Under the pieces are notes generated by a model. The model did no database searches and was not told the DNA's origin. It saw nothing but the letters and a program-made list of their open reading frames with translations. Both the position numbers and the translations under genes were made by a program. A DNA stretch of 52,584 bases from an uncultured Faecalicoccus sp. (lineage in GTDB: Bacteria > Bacillota_I > Bacilli_A > Erysipelotrichales > Erysipelotrichaceae), in contig CABVDD010000011.1 in the NCBI GenBank assembly GCA_902497095.1, positions 1 to 52,584 on the forward strand. Reading direction: 5' to 3'. Positions 17,401 through 25,596 of this stretch are shown here, one piece after another (position 1 is the stretch's first letter; every line of letters begins with the position of its first letter).

Positions 17401-17439
17401 AAAAATAGCCAGACAACACTGAAATAGTGTAGTCTGGCT
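17401..17439 (-). terminator. Terminator of the flavoenzyme gene (minus strand)
   Basis: A long stem of AGCCAGAC (17407-17414) and GTCTGGCT (17432-17439), plus ACACT and AGTGT, is interrupted by one A-A mismatch. On the minus strand it is followed by ATTTTTAT. Confidence 0.85.
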
Positions 17440-17498
17440 GTGGAACGAAGTCTACTGAAAGATTATTGAATTGTTCAAGACTTTTTTGATGTCAATTT

Positions 17499-19457
17499 TT
17501 ATAATATATCCATAGCGGCAAAATATCCTTCATGAATCGCTTTTTTAACAATACTAGATCCCGTACAATCACCGATAGCACGGAAAGATTCCCAATGTGG
17601 CCATTCATGTAAATTTTCTACAACTTTGTTATTAGGCACGCTGCCGATAGCGTAAAGTATAGTGTCAGATATTAATTTTTGTTCTTTTCCATCAATTTCA
17701 TAAATAACACCATCTGGTTCGATTCGTTTTGTAGTGGCATTTGTTATGATTTGTATTTTATCTTTATATTTTTCAAATTTTTCTTTAATGGTCGGTTTTA
17801 AGAACATATTTGCATCTCGTAAAATCTGATCTGTCAGCTCTAAAATAGTTACTTGTTTACCTTCTTCTAAAAATTTAACAGCTAGTTCACTATTAATTAA
17901 ACCACCACCAATAAGTACAACTTTCTGACCTATCTTATCGGCATGATCATATCCTTCTGTTGCATATTTAGCATGCTCAATACCTTTCCAATCCGGAACT
18001 CTAGGTGAAGCTCCTGTAGCTACAATTATATCTGTTGGCATCAATTCATCTAATAACGCTGTAGAAGCCTCTGTATTATACATTACCCGAATATTTCTTT
18101 TTTCAACTTGTTTTACAAAATAATTCTTCAAATGTAATAAATCATCTTTGTGTCCATATTCTGTAAACGATAATGTACCGCCTAGATGATTCATTTTTTC
18201 AACCAATATTACTTCATGTCCTCTGTCACATGCTGTAATAGCGGCTTGCATTCCACCTACGCCACCACCTACAACAACAACTTTTTTTGATTTTTTAGGT
18301 GCAGGAGTATTTAATAAATAACCTTCTTGTCCTACTGTTGGATTGATGTTACAAGAATAAAATCCTGTGTATAATCCAGCCATACAGTCGGAACAACGAA
18401 TACAAGGCAATACATCTTCTTCTTTACCGGTCAGCCATTTTTTAGGTAAATCGCTATCAGCTAGAATACCACGTCCGATAGAGAAAAAATCAATTGCTCC
18501 TTCTTTAATTAATGCATCCATCTTGGCAGGGTCGTTATGTCCACCAACAGCTGTAATATATGCTTTCACTCCATTTTTCTTTAATTCTCTTGCAATGGGA
18601 ATATTAACAAATGTATCCATTAAAGGGTTTACCCAACAATAATGTTCAGAGTTGTGATAATCTCCACTTGAAATTTCAATGATATCCACATATTCATCAA
18701 TCATTTTGCAAAATGATACACAGTCCTCTAATGTCCAACCATTTGGCTGATGTTCGTCTCCACTGATACGAGTTTGGACTACAACTTTAGGTCCCACTTT
18801 TTCACGAACTGTCTTAAAAACTTGTAATGGGAATTTTGCACGATTCTCAATGGATCCACCATATTCATCTTTTCTTGTATTCCAAGCTGGTGATAAAAAT
18901 TGTGCCAAAAGCCAGCCATGGCAACATTGAATCATTATCTGGTTAAAACCAGCTTGTACAGCACACATGGCTGCTTCCGCAAAATCATTCGCAATTCGAT
19001 CCATATCCTCTTTATCCATTGCTTTGACATGTGTCCCGCTTTCTTTGTCCATTTCAACTGGCCCAATAACTATACCGTTTGAATCACGGCTAAAGAAAGG
19101 CTCTGCAAACAATCCAGCATGAGCTAATTGAACGCACGGATTGGCTCCATGACGTTTGATTGCATCTGTAAATTTGATCCAATCTTTGGCAGGCAAAACC
19201 ATACGTTTAAAGTCTGGTCGAATTTCATCTACGTTAGGACGTCTTACAGCATCCACTGCATTTACCGGCGTTTCTCCATAATTAACACTAGCAGCTCCAC
19301 CACGGGCTTTTTTCTCATATAACATGACTGTACGAAAATCTGGTGCTCCACTGTATTCATCTGGCCATGTTAATCCTGTAGGTGTAGAAAAAATACGATT
19401 TCGATAATAAACCCCACGAATTGTTAACGGTTTTCCTAAATTAGAATACTTGTTCAC
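17499..19457 (-). CDS. Enoate-reductase-type flavin/Fe-S oxidoreductase (BaiCD/2,4-dienoyl-CoA reductase family)
   Basis: About 652 residues. An N-terminal FMN TIM barrel (to about 340) is followed by a 4Fe-4S ligand set (CIRCSDC plus a Cys 11 residues later) and an FAD/NAD(P) two-dinucleotide-fold domain (VVVVGGGVGGMQAA and VVLIGGGLINSE). Such enzymes reduce conjugated C=C bonds of dienoyl-CoAs, bile acids, steroids or aryl acrylates. Where relatives usually have HGGHGWL, this protein has QCCHGWLLAQF, so the first substrate-binding His is Gln. A GTG at 19457 with AAGGAG 8 nt upstream is preferred over the GTG at 19466, which abuts the site. It is divergent from a PucR-type regulator that probably controls it. 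Confidence 0.85.
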   Translation of the reverse strand: MNKYSNLGKPLTIRGVYYRNRIFSTPTGLTWPDEYSGAPDFRTVMLYEKKARGGAASVNYGETPVNAVDAVRRPNVDEIRPDFKRMVLPAKDWIKFTDAIKRHGANPCVQLAHAGLFAEPFFSRDSNGIVIGPVEMDKESGTHVKAMDKEDMDRIANDFAEAAMCAVQAGFNQIMIQCCHGWLLAQFLSPAWNTRKDEYGGSIENRAKFPLQVFKTVREKVGPKVVVQTRISGDEHQPNGWTLEDCVSFCKMIDEYVDIIEISSGDYHNSEHYCWVNPLMDTFVNIPIARELKKNGVKAYITAVGGHNDPAKMDALIKEGAIDFFSIGRGILADSDLPKKWLTGKEEDVLPCIRCSDCMAGLYTGFYSCNINPTVGQEGYLLNTPAPKKSKKVVVVGGGVGGMQAAITACDRGHEVILVEKMNHLGGTLSFTEYGHKDDLLHLKNYFVKQVEKRNIRVMYNTEASTALLDELMPTDIIVATGASPRVPDWKGIEHAKYATEGYDHADKIGQKVVLIGGGLINSELAVKFLEEGKQVTILELTDQILRDANMFLKPTIKEKFEKYKDKIQIITNATTKRIEPDGVIYEIDGKEQKLISDTILYAIGSVPNNKVVENLHEWPHWESFRAIGDCTGSSIVKKAIHEGYFAAMDIL

Positions 19458-19494
19458 TTTTGTCACTCCTTCTTTTGAATAGATTCTTTTTTTC

Positions 19495-19584
19495 AGTATA
19501 ACAATCCGCCTATTGTAACCATAGAGTATTTTCTGCTAAACAGAATTACTTTTTTCGTCATTATTGACCAATACTTGTTATAAT
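19495..19584. promoter_or_regulatory. Divergent promoters with a central inverted repeat
   Basis: Both directions show extended -10 elements. On the plus strand TGTTATAAT ends at 19584. On the minus strand TGTTATACT covers 19503-19495. Between them lies the inverted repeat TTCTG (19531-19535) N5 CAGAA (19541-19545), a candidate operator for the divergent PucR-type regulator. Confidence 0.55.
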
Positions 19585-19590
19585 GTAAAT

Positions 19591-21102
19591 ATGAAGTTAA
19601 GCTTGGGGATTATCTATGATCAATTAAAAACAAAATATCCTGATATTATACTCAATTCTTGTTCTCCATATGATATTTCATTAGAGATGCCAGCTATATA
19701 TCAAAAAGATATTTCTCCATCTAAGGATATTGTCTATCTTTTATCCTGCAAAGAATACAAGCAAAATAAAGAGTTGCTCCAAGATCAATCTGTAATTATT
19801 TACGATGTCACTCAATTAAATGATGTCAATAATTCTATCTTTATTCCCTATAAAATAGATAAATCGCTTTTTTTTCATACTATATGCCAAGTTTTTTATG
19901 ATTTTGAACATTGGGAACATAAGATTTATGAAGCTATTAGCCTTCATAAGGATCTAACAACGTTATCTACTCTACTGGGACAAAAATTAATGAATCCAGC
20001 TTGTGTATTAGATTTATCCTTCCATTTCCAATCCGTAGTTGGCGATTTACCAAACGAACAAGAATTAAATAATGAATGGAAGGATCTTATTAGATATAAA
20101 GAAAGTCCGATTGAAACTTTTGATATTCCCAAAGATAAAGTATATTTTTTCTCCCATCACCAAAGAGAGTTTTACCAACCGCCTGGCTCTCCTTATAATA
20201 ATGACGAAATATTTTTGAACATTTATGTTCGGGGTAAATTGTTTGCTTTGCTGGTAAATGCAACTTTAAAGCAACCTTTCTCTATTGGCGAATATTCTAT
20301 AATGCTTATCATAAGAGACTATTTGGAACAATATTTTACATCTGACTTTGTTAAGCATCAAAGTCAAGATGTTACACAATACTATTTTCACCAACTATTA
20401 GAAGCTTCAACACTTGATGAAAATGTATTTTCTTATCATCTTTCACAAATTGGATGGAATATCGAAAGCTCTTATACTGTTGCTTGTATACAATTTGAAA
20501 ATAATAAGGAAAATAAGCAAGGAAAGTTAGATTACACAAAATTTAGAATACAAAAAATACTACCTGATGATGTGACGTTATTATACTATGACAAAATTAT
20601 CTTATTATCACGCAATCTAAATCTAAAACAATTAGAGATGATTGCCAATCAATTTCAACTACAGATAGGTGTCAGTTTTCAACAATATCACTTATTAACA
20701 TTACATAATGCTTATCAGCAAGCAATACTCGCAATCCATTACGGTCAAAGAAAGAATCCGAATCGTTTACTTTATACATATGCAGATTGTTATGCTGACG
20801 ATTTAAAAGATAACTTAATCAAAAATGTAAATATAGATTTCTTTATTCCCCCGGTTCTTAAAAAAGTGAAAGAAGCTAATGACAAAGAAAGTTATGACTT
20901 AATTTATCTTTTAAAAATATATATACTTTGCGGTTGTAATTCAAAAAAAGCCAGTGAGCTTTTATATATGCACCGAAATACTCTTATTTATCGCATTAAA
21001 AAAATTGAAAGCATCATACAGCAACCTATTTCTTCTTTTACAATCAATGAATTTCAAATTATATTATTGGCAATTTGGTTATTAGAACAAGATCAAAGAT
21101 AA
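19591..21102 (+). CDS. PucR/CdaR-type transcriptional regulator
   Basis: 503 residues from ATG 19591. The C-terminus carries the PucR helix-turn-helix: CNSKKASELLYMHRNTLIYRIKKIE followed by INEFQIILLAIWLL. The N-terminal region (MKLSLGIIYDQLKTKYPD) is the usual start of these proteins, and the middle is a GGDEF-like/PucR sensory region without clear motifs. The -10 TATAAT ends at 19584, so transcription should begin at or next to the ATG, and no ribosome site is visible; the mRNA may be leaderless. It probably responds to a substrate of the divergent flavoenzyme. Confidence 0.8.
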   Translation: MKLSLGIIYDQLKTKYPDIILNSCSPYDISLEMPAIYQKDISPSKDIVYLLSCKEYKQNKELLQDQSVIIYDVTQLNDVNNSIFIPYKIDKSLFFHTICQVFYDFEHWEHKIYEAISLHKDLTTLSTLLGQKLMNPACVLDLSFHFQSVVGDLPNEQELNNEWKDLIRYKESPIETFDIPKDKVYFFSHHQREFYQPPGSPYNNDEIFLNIYVRGKLFALLVNATLKQPFSIGEYSIMLIIRDYLEQYFTSDFVKHQSQDVTQYYFHQLLEASTLDENVFSYHLSQIGWNIESSYTVACIQFENNKENKQGKLDYTKFRIQKILPDDVTLLYYDKIILLSRNLNLKQLEMIANQFQLQIGVSFQQYHLLTLHNAYQQAILAIHYGQRKNPNRLLYTYADCYADDLKDNLIKNVNIDFFIPPVLKKVKEANDKESYDLIYLLKIYILCGCNSKKASELLYMHRNTLIYRIKKIESIIQQPISSFTINEFQIILLAIWLLEQDQR

Positions 21103-21230
21103 TACTACTTAAAGATTTGACAGCTATGTATTTCAACTGATATTTTCTATACTTTTAAATAAAGTTTTGACATAGTGAGTTAATTCGCACAATTGATAAA
21201 CCAAATAAACATTCTTATAATAAAAGGCCA

Positions 21231-21596
21231 TTGTACGACGATATGATACAGTCTATTAGCCCGATGTGGTGGAAGAAGCTTTTTATGCTCGGGCAGATAG
21301 GAAATACAATAACTAGACCAATTGGAAGGAGAATGTATTCGGTTACAGAAGTTTGGACAATCCTAGGCATCAACCGAAGAAAAGTCTATGAACTTTGCAA
21401 TTCCGGGAACTTAAGATTATCCGCATTGGAAGAGCTCTGGGGGTTAAAATATCCCTCCGATTACTGGGCTGATCATTTTGAAGATAATGGAGGTATTGAA
21501 AATGGCATCAATCGTCAAAAGAGACTAAACATATCCTATGTTTATTATGAGGAAAAGGTAAAGACAGACATCAGGTTTGAGCTGCAATACTGCTAA
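21231..21596 (+). CDS. Possible gene remnant with a helix-turn-helix-like segment
   Basis: An open frame of 121 codons with no good ribosome site at its start. The segment MYSVTEVWTILGINRRKVYELCNSG resembles a MerR/excisionase-type helix-turn-helix, but the sequence around it matches nothing I know and the frame lies beside clear pseudogene debris. It could be a decayed accessory gene. Function unknown. Confidence 0.25.
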   Translation: MYDDMIQSISPMWWKKLFMLGQIGNTITRPIGRRMYSVTEVWTILGINRRKVYELCNSGNLRLSALEELWGLKYPSDYWADHFEDNGGIENGINRQKRLNISYVYYEEKVKTDIRFELQYC

Positions 21597-21699
21597 AGTT
21601 AGAAAAACTCAATCGGAATATGAAGTAAAGTAGCAAAGAATATTCACATTGGCCGTAATAACTTCATTGTCAGTTATTTTTTCTATGATTCGTAAAAAA

Positions 21700-22335
21700 A
21701 TATAGAGAAAAAATAGCTAGCTTCCACCTATGACAGAAATGTAAGGTTTCTGGGAAATTATGTACACCTTTATTTGGAAGAAAAGAAATTGCTCAGTATT
21801 CGAACAAAAACGGTGGATCAGATTGATGTTGATATTAATAAAAATCATATTGAGATAGTTTTTCCAGGAAATTTCTTGCCAGAAGGAAATGCTCAAGATT
21901 ATACAGATATTCGTGATATTCCATCGATTCGAAGAAACGAAGCAATTGCTGATGCGCTAACTGCTTGTAGGCTAATGCAAAGATCAGGCAGTGGGTTTGA
22001 TAAGATATTCTACTTACGGTTTGCAATATCAGTCACAAGTCTATTCAAAGCATGGAATGTTTTGGATTATTTTGAAAGATGTAACTTATTCAGAGGCTGA
22101 AGATATAGCTCATATACAAATTGATTTGCCAAAAAATCAAAAAATAGCCTATGATGTGATATTCAACAATCCGGGTTTACGAATTCCAGAACTAAGTAAA
22201 ATAAGCCGATTGAATGAGAATAGTGTAAACAATGTCATTTGAAATTTAAGAAAAAATAATATGGTAATATTCGAAGGAACTAAAAAACAGGAGGATATAA
22301 AATTTATCAAAGTACAGAGTAAAGTACATAATTGA
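21700..22335 (+). pseudogene. Broken AlbA_2/Schlafen-type ATP-binding regulator
   Basis: Reading in from about 21720, the frame gives IEIVFPGNFLPEG and later RNEAIADALTACRLMQRSGSGFDKI, which match the C-terminal HATPase_c_4-like part of RecG-like/AlbA_2 regulators. Near 22010 the reading shifts by one frame (YGLQYQSQVYSKHGMFW), continues into a winged-helix-like part (IPELSKISRLNENSV), hits TGA at 22243 and continues as NLRKNNMVIFEG. The N-terminal half is missing. It is a dead gene fragment left at an integration hotspot. Confidence 0.6.
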
Positions 22336-22440
22336 AGTGATATTGAATTTCCAATTGCCGGATACGACAAAAAAATCATTCAGAGAATTGTTGATTAGTT
22401 GAATGAAAAATCAAAAAAGTAGTAGGTTTCTAAATAAAAA

Positions 22441-22479
22441 GACTAGAGGTTAAGTGATAGTAATCTCTAGTCAATATTT
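22441..22479 (+). terminator. Intrinsic terminator
   Basis: The arms GACTAGAG (22441-22448) and CTCTAGTC (22465-22472) are followed by AATATTTTTATTT. The rest of 22336-22715 is AT-rich, and I see no gene or clear signal in it. Confidence 0.6.
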
Positions 22480-22715
22480 TTATTTAGTGAAGAGAAGAAC
22501 GATACATTAATAGTCATAGCTATAAATTGTTATTTACGAGCTTACCAAATGGATGTTTCAAATCAAAATATATAACTTCTCTTCCAGAAAATATATCATA
22601 TAAATAAAAAAGCCGGTTTAACTCGACTGTTAAGAAAAAAAGAAATTTCTGATCAACTACTAAGAATTACTAAAATAAAGAAATTGGTCAAAAACTGTTT
22701 GATTTATTAATAAAA

Positions 22716-22760
22716 TGGCGTCCTCGAATGGATTCGAACCATCAATCTATCGCTTAGGAG
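22716..22760 (-). other. Integration end: 3' part of tRNA-Arg(CCT), attachment site
   Basis: On the minus strand this is the 3' half of a tRNA-Arg: anticodon loop CTCCTAA, variable region, T arm GATGG-TTCGAAT-CCATT, acceptor 3' strand CGAGGAC, discriminator G and CCA. The D arm and 5' acceptor strand are absent; beyond 22760 the sequence is unrelated. Homology starting at the anticodon loop is typical of tyrosine-recombinase attachment sites in tRNA genes. The intact tRNA should stand at the other end of the element, to the right of this window. Confidence 0.75.
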
Positions 22761-22804
22761 TTGAACCCATGTTTTGTCCGCTTGATATCGTGAAGTGTTA
22801 ATTG

Positions 22805-22825
22805 TGCCGTAAATACGGCATTTTT
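22805..22825 (+). terminator. Hairpin terminator near the attachment site
   Basis: The arms TGCCGTA and TACGGCA with almost no loop are followed directly by TTTTT. Confidence 0.6.
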
Positions 22826-22883
22826 AGCACTTTTCAATTCTTCATTTTCGTCCGTTTTGTGCTAATAAATGGGTTCGAATGAT

Positions 22884-23067
22884 GGTTCGGATGACGTCAT
22901 CCGAACCCCTCTAATTAGCAAAATATTAGCAAAAAAGTTCGGATACGCGTAGGTCATCCGAACACTTTTCCCCAATTTTCGGGAGCGTTTGACGTGCATT
23001 CGAACCCTACGGCACGGAGCCTGAAAAAATTTGGAGCCCCCGACAGCATCCGAACCGTTCGGATGCT
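22884..23067. repeat. Three inverted repeats built on GTTCGGAT/ATCCGAAC
   Basis: 22884-22907 is a perfect 24-bp palindrome (GGTTCGGATGAC and its complement). 22937-22944/22956-22963 is GTTCGGAT and ATCCGAAC with an 11-nt spacer. 23045-23067 is AGCATCCGAAC, one C, then GTTCGGATGCT. No convincing gene occupies 22761-23231. Candidate roles are recombinase arm sites, a ParB-binding centromere or a replication origin. Confidence 0.7.
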
Positions 23068-23146
23068 CTTTTGGATACCTACTTTGCCTAAAATACACTC
23101 TTCTGTAGTCTAAAACATAGGTTATGGAAAGAAAATTATTACAATT

Positions 23147-23190
23147 TTGATGAATAAAGCTTACTATGCTATAGTTTCTTTAAAGAAACT
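23147..23190 (+). promoter_or_regulatory. Promoter and operator of the RhuM-Fic gene
   Basis: TTGATG at 23147-23152 and TATAGT at 23170-23175 are 17 nt apart. A perfect 18-bp palindrome, AGTTTCTTT/AAAGAAACT (23173-23190), overlaps the -10 and the start point, indicating repression. Confidence 0.65.
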
Positions 23191-23231
23191 CTTTATTAAA
23201 ATCATTCAAATATAAAAAGATTGGAGAAAAC

Positions 23232-24176
23232 ATGAACAATGAAATTATTAAATTTGTAAATGGTGATTTACAGCTGGATGTTACAGTATCACCAGATAAT
23301 GAAACAGTATGGTTAAATCGTAATCAACTTGCACAATTATTTGACAGAGACGTTAAAACCATTGGTAAACATATTAACAATGCTTTAAAAGAAGAATTAG
23401 ATGATTCAACTGTCGCAAAATTTGCGACAGTTCAAACTGAAGGAAACAGAAAAATACAAAGATCTATTGAATACTATAATTTGGATATGATTATTTCCGT
23501 GGGATATCGTGTTAAATCTCAAAATGGTGTAATCTTTCGTAAATGGGCAACTTCTATATTGAAAGACTACATGATGAAGGGATATGCAGTAAATGAAAAA
23601 AGGATTGAGGTACTAAATAAAACTGTTTCAATTCAATCCAGAATGTTGGCTTCTACTTTAGGTATTGAGGAAAAAGAAGTATTGAATGTCATTGAAGCTT
23701 ATTCAAATGCACTATCTTTACTTGATGATTATGATCATGGGTGTATTTCTAAGCCAAAAGGTAAAGATTCGATTTATCAATTAACCTATGAAGAATGCAG
23801 AAACTTAATTGATTCTATGAAATATGGTGGATTCTCTGATGTGTTTGGCGTTGAAAAAGAACCTGGCAAATTGAATGGAATTATTGCAGCTGTATATCAA
23901 AATGTATTTGGACAAGAAATCTATCCAAGCATTGAAGAAAAGGCAGCTAATCTACTGTACTTTCTAGTCAAAGATCATCCTTTTGTAGATGGATGCAAAC
24001 GAATTGGCGCTTCCATTTTTCTTGAATTTTTGAATAAGAATCAACATTTAATCATTGACGGAAAACAAATCATTTCAGATAGCGCCTTAGTTGCTATTAC
24101 ATTAATGATCGCCGAATCTAGACCAGAGGAAAAAGAAACAATGGTCAAGCTAGTTATGAATTTCTTAAAAGCCTAA
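23232..24176 (+). CDS. RhuM-type protein with C-terminal Fic/Doc domain
   Basis: 314 residues. The N-terminal half is the virulence RhuM domain: VWLNRNQLAQLFDRDVKTIGKHI, with FATVQTEGNR and YNLDMIISVGYRV. The C-terminal half carries a Fic/Doc motif, HPFVDGCKRIGAS, followed by FLEFLNKN. Fic proteins transfer AMP or phosphate groups to proteins. The position that is usually Asn (GNKR) is Cys here. There is no obvious antitoxin gene; the RhuM half may hold DNA-binding or control functions. It is the first gene inside the element, with its own operator-covered promoter. Confidence 0.85.
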   Translation: MNNEIIKFVNGDLQLDVTVSPDNETVWLNRNQLAQLFDRDVKTIGKHINNALKEELDDSTVAKFATVQTEGNRKIQRSIEYYNLDMIISVGYRVKSQNGVIFRKWATSILKDYMMKGYAVNEKRIEVLNKTVSIQSRMLASTLGIEEKEVLNVIEAYSNALSLLDDYDHGCISKPKGKDSIYQLTYEECRNLIDSMKYGGFSDVFGVEKEPGKLNGIIAAVYQNVFGQEIYPSIEEKAANLLYFLVKDHPFVDGCKRIGASIFLEFLNKNQHLIIDGKQIISDSALVAITLMIAESRPEEKETMVKLVMNFLKA

Positions 24177-24245
24177 TCTATGTCCTTATTCCCTGCTCCT
24201 TTTACATAGCCAACAAATGATTGGTTGTGGGAAAGGAGTTTTTTT

Positions 24246-25064
24246 ATGCGTAAATGTAAAGTAATCGCAGTCACAAACCAAAAAGGTGGGGTTGGTAAAA
24301 CAACGACTACTGAGAATGTGGCCATTGGATTAGTACGACAGGGATTTGATGTATTGATTGTTGATTTTGATCCCCAGGGTGATCTGACAAGTTGCTTAGG
24401 TTGGAAAAACAATGATGCTTTAGAACATTCTGTATCTTCTATGCTGGACGATTATATAAATGACAATGACATTGATTATGATTCTTTGATTTTGCATCAC
24501 GAAGAAGATGTAGATCTGATTCCGGCAAACATTGAATTGGCCGATTTTGAAATGCGTTTGGTCAGTGTCATTAACCGGGAACAGACATTAAGTAATTGTA
24601 TTGAACCATTAAGAGATAAATACGATTACATCTTTATTGATTGTCCACCTTCTCTTGGTATGCTTACCGTCAATGCGTTGTCTGCTGCAGATGAAGTACT
24701 AATACCAGTACAAACTCAGTATTTACCAGCTAAAGGAATGACGAAATTGTTACAGACGGTCAATAAAGTGCAGCGTAAAATTAATAGTAATTTGAAGATT
24801 ACTGGAATTGTAATGACACTTGCGGATCTAAATACCAATATTACCAAAAGTACTATTGATACGATACGAAAAAGCTTTGGAAAGAACATTCATGTATTTG
24901 ATACGATCATTCCAAAAGCTACGAAAGCCAGTGAAGCATCTATTTCCGGTAAAAGTATCTATGCGTATGCCAAAGATTCAAAAGTAGCTGTGGCCTATGA
25001 CAATCTGACAAGAGAAATGGTAAAGAATCCAAAAATAAGACATAAAGATGAAATAAGTCTTTAG
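24246..25064 (+). CDS. parA: ParA-type partition ATPase
   Basis: 272 residues from ATG 24246, which is preferred because AAGGAG lies 7 nt upstream, within the longer frame from 24225. The deviant Walker A is NQKGGVGKTTTTENVA, followed by VLIVDFDPQGDLT and YIFIDCPPSLGMLTVNAL. ParA ATPases move or stabilise DNA with ParB; a ParB gene follows at 25597, with ssb and a Lar-like gene between. In a conjugative element it likely helps keep the excised circular form. Confidence 0.92.
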   Translation: MRKCKVIAVTNQKGGVGKTTTTENVAIGLVRQGFDVLIVDFDPQGDLTSCLGWKNNDALEHSVSSMLDDYINDNDIDYDSLILHHEEDVDLIPANIELADFEMRLVSVINREQTLSNCIEPLRDKYDYIFIDCPPSLGMLTVNALSAADEVLIPVQTQYLPAKGMTKLLQTVNKVQRKINSNLKITGIVMTLADLNTNITKSTIDTIRKSFGKNIHVFDTIIPKATKASEASISGKSIYAYAKDSKVAVAYDNLTREMVKNPKIRHKDEISL

Positions 25065-25074
25065 GAGAAGTAGA

Positions 25075-25380
25075 ATGAAAAACAATCATGTGGAATTATT
25101 TGGAACTTTGACAAGAGATATTGAAGTATCCAAGAATGGAAAAGGAAATAATTTTGTAAAGTTCTCTTTAGCTTGTTTAAGAGATGGAAAGAAACCATGG
25201 ACAGATTATATTAACTGTATTGCCTTTGGTGATATGGCAAATGATATCTGTAAGCATGGTGATAAAGATACAGGATTTTGTATTGTTGGAAATCTTCGTA
25301 CAAGCTCTTATGAAAAAGATGGTAAAAAACAGTATTCAACCAATGTCGTTGTTGAGTCTTTTGAATTGTTAAATGACTAG
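25075..25380 (+). CDS. ssb: Single-stranded DNA-binding protein, short form
   Basis: 101 residues forming one OB fold (VELFGTLTRDIEV, NFVKFSLACLRDG, FCIVGNLRTSSYEKDGKKQYSTNVVVESFELL). It lacks the acidic C-terminal tail of chromosomal SSB. It probably coats transferred or replicating single strands of the element. It starts 10 nt after parA with a GGAG site and overlaps the next gene by 8 nt. Confidence 0.82.
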   Translation: MKNNHVELFGTLTRDIEVSKNGKGNNFVKFSLACLRDGKKPWTDYINCIAFGDMANDICKHGDKDTGFCIVGNLRTSSYEKDGKKQYSTNVVVESFELLND

Positions 25381-25582
25381 AATTAAACGATGTCCCTATT
25401 GTCATGGTGCAGCACATTTGTTGATTGACTGGGACAGTAAACGAATCAATGGCTATTATGGTCAATATGTTACATGTACTTTGTGTTCTGCCCGGGCACA
25501 GACTAGACAAACTTCTGATCAAGCTATTGATGAATGGAACAATCAAGCAATGAAAAACACGATACAACTTACTCTATTTTAA
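25373..25582 (+). CDS. Lar-like zinc-ribbon protein
   Basis: 69 residues with two CxxC knuckles (CPYCHGAAH and CTLCSARAQ) and the C-terminal AIDEWNNQ, the pattern of Lar-family restriction alleviation proteins. The family can modulate type I restriction enzymes, which would help an incoming element. It overlaps ssb by 8 nt. Confidence 0.7.
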   Translation: MTRIKRCPYCHGAAHLLIDWDSKRINGYYGQYVTCTLCSARAQTRQTSDQAIDEWNNQAMKNTIQLTLF

Positions 25583-25596
25583 AGGAGGTGGCACAT

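Noticed and set aside
22716..22790. A complete tRNA gene on the minus strand
   Set aside because: Only the part from the anticodon loop to CCA is tRNA-like; no D arm or 5' acceptor strand follows beyond 22760.
22862..23098. 78-residue minus-strand frame over the palindromes
   Set aside because: Its codons are made by the inverted repeats, it has no ribosome site and matches no protein pattern.
21103..23231. Insertion sequence or integrase gene at the element border
   Set aside because: No transposase or recombinase motif is found on either strand; the integrase is presumably at the unseen right end.
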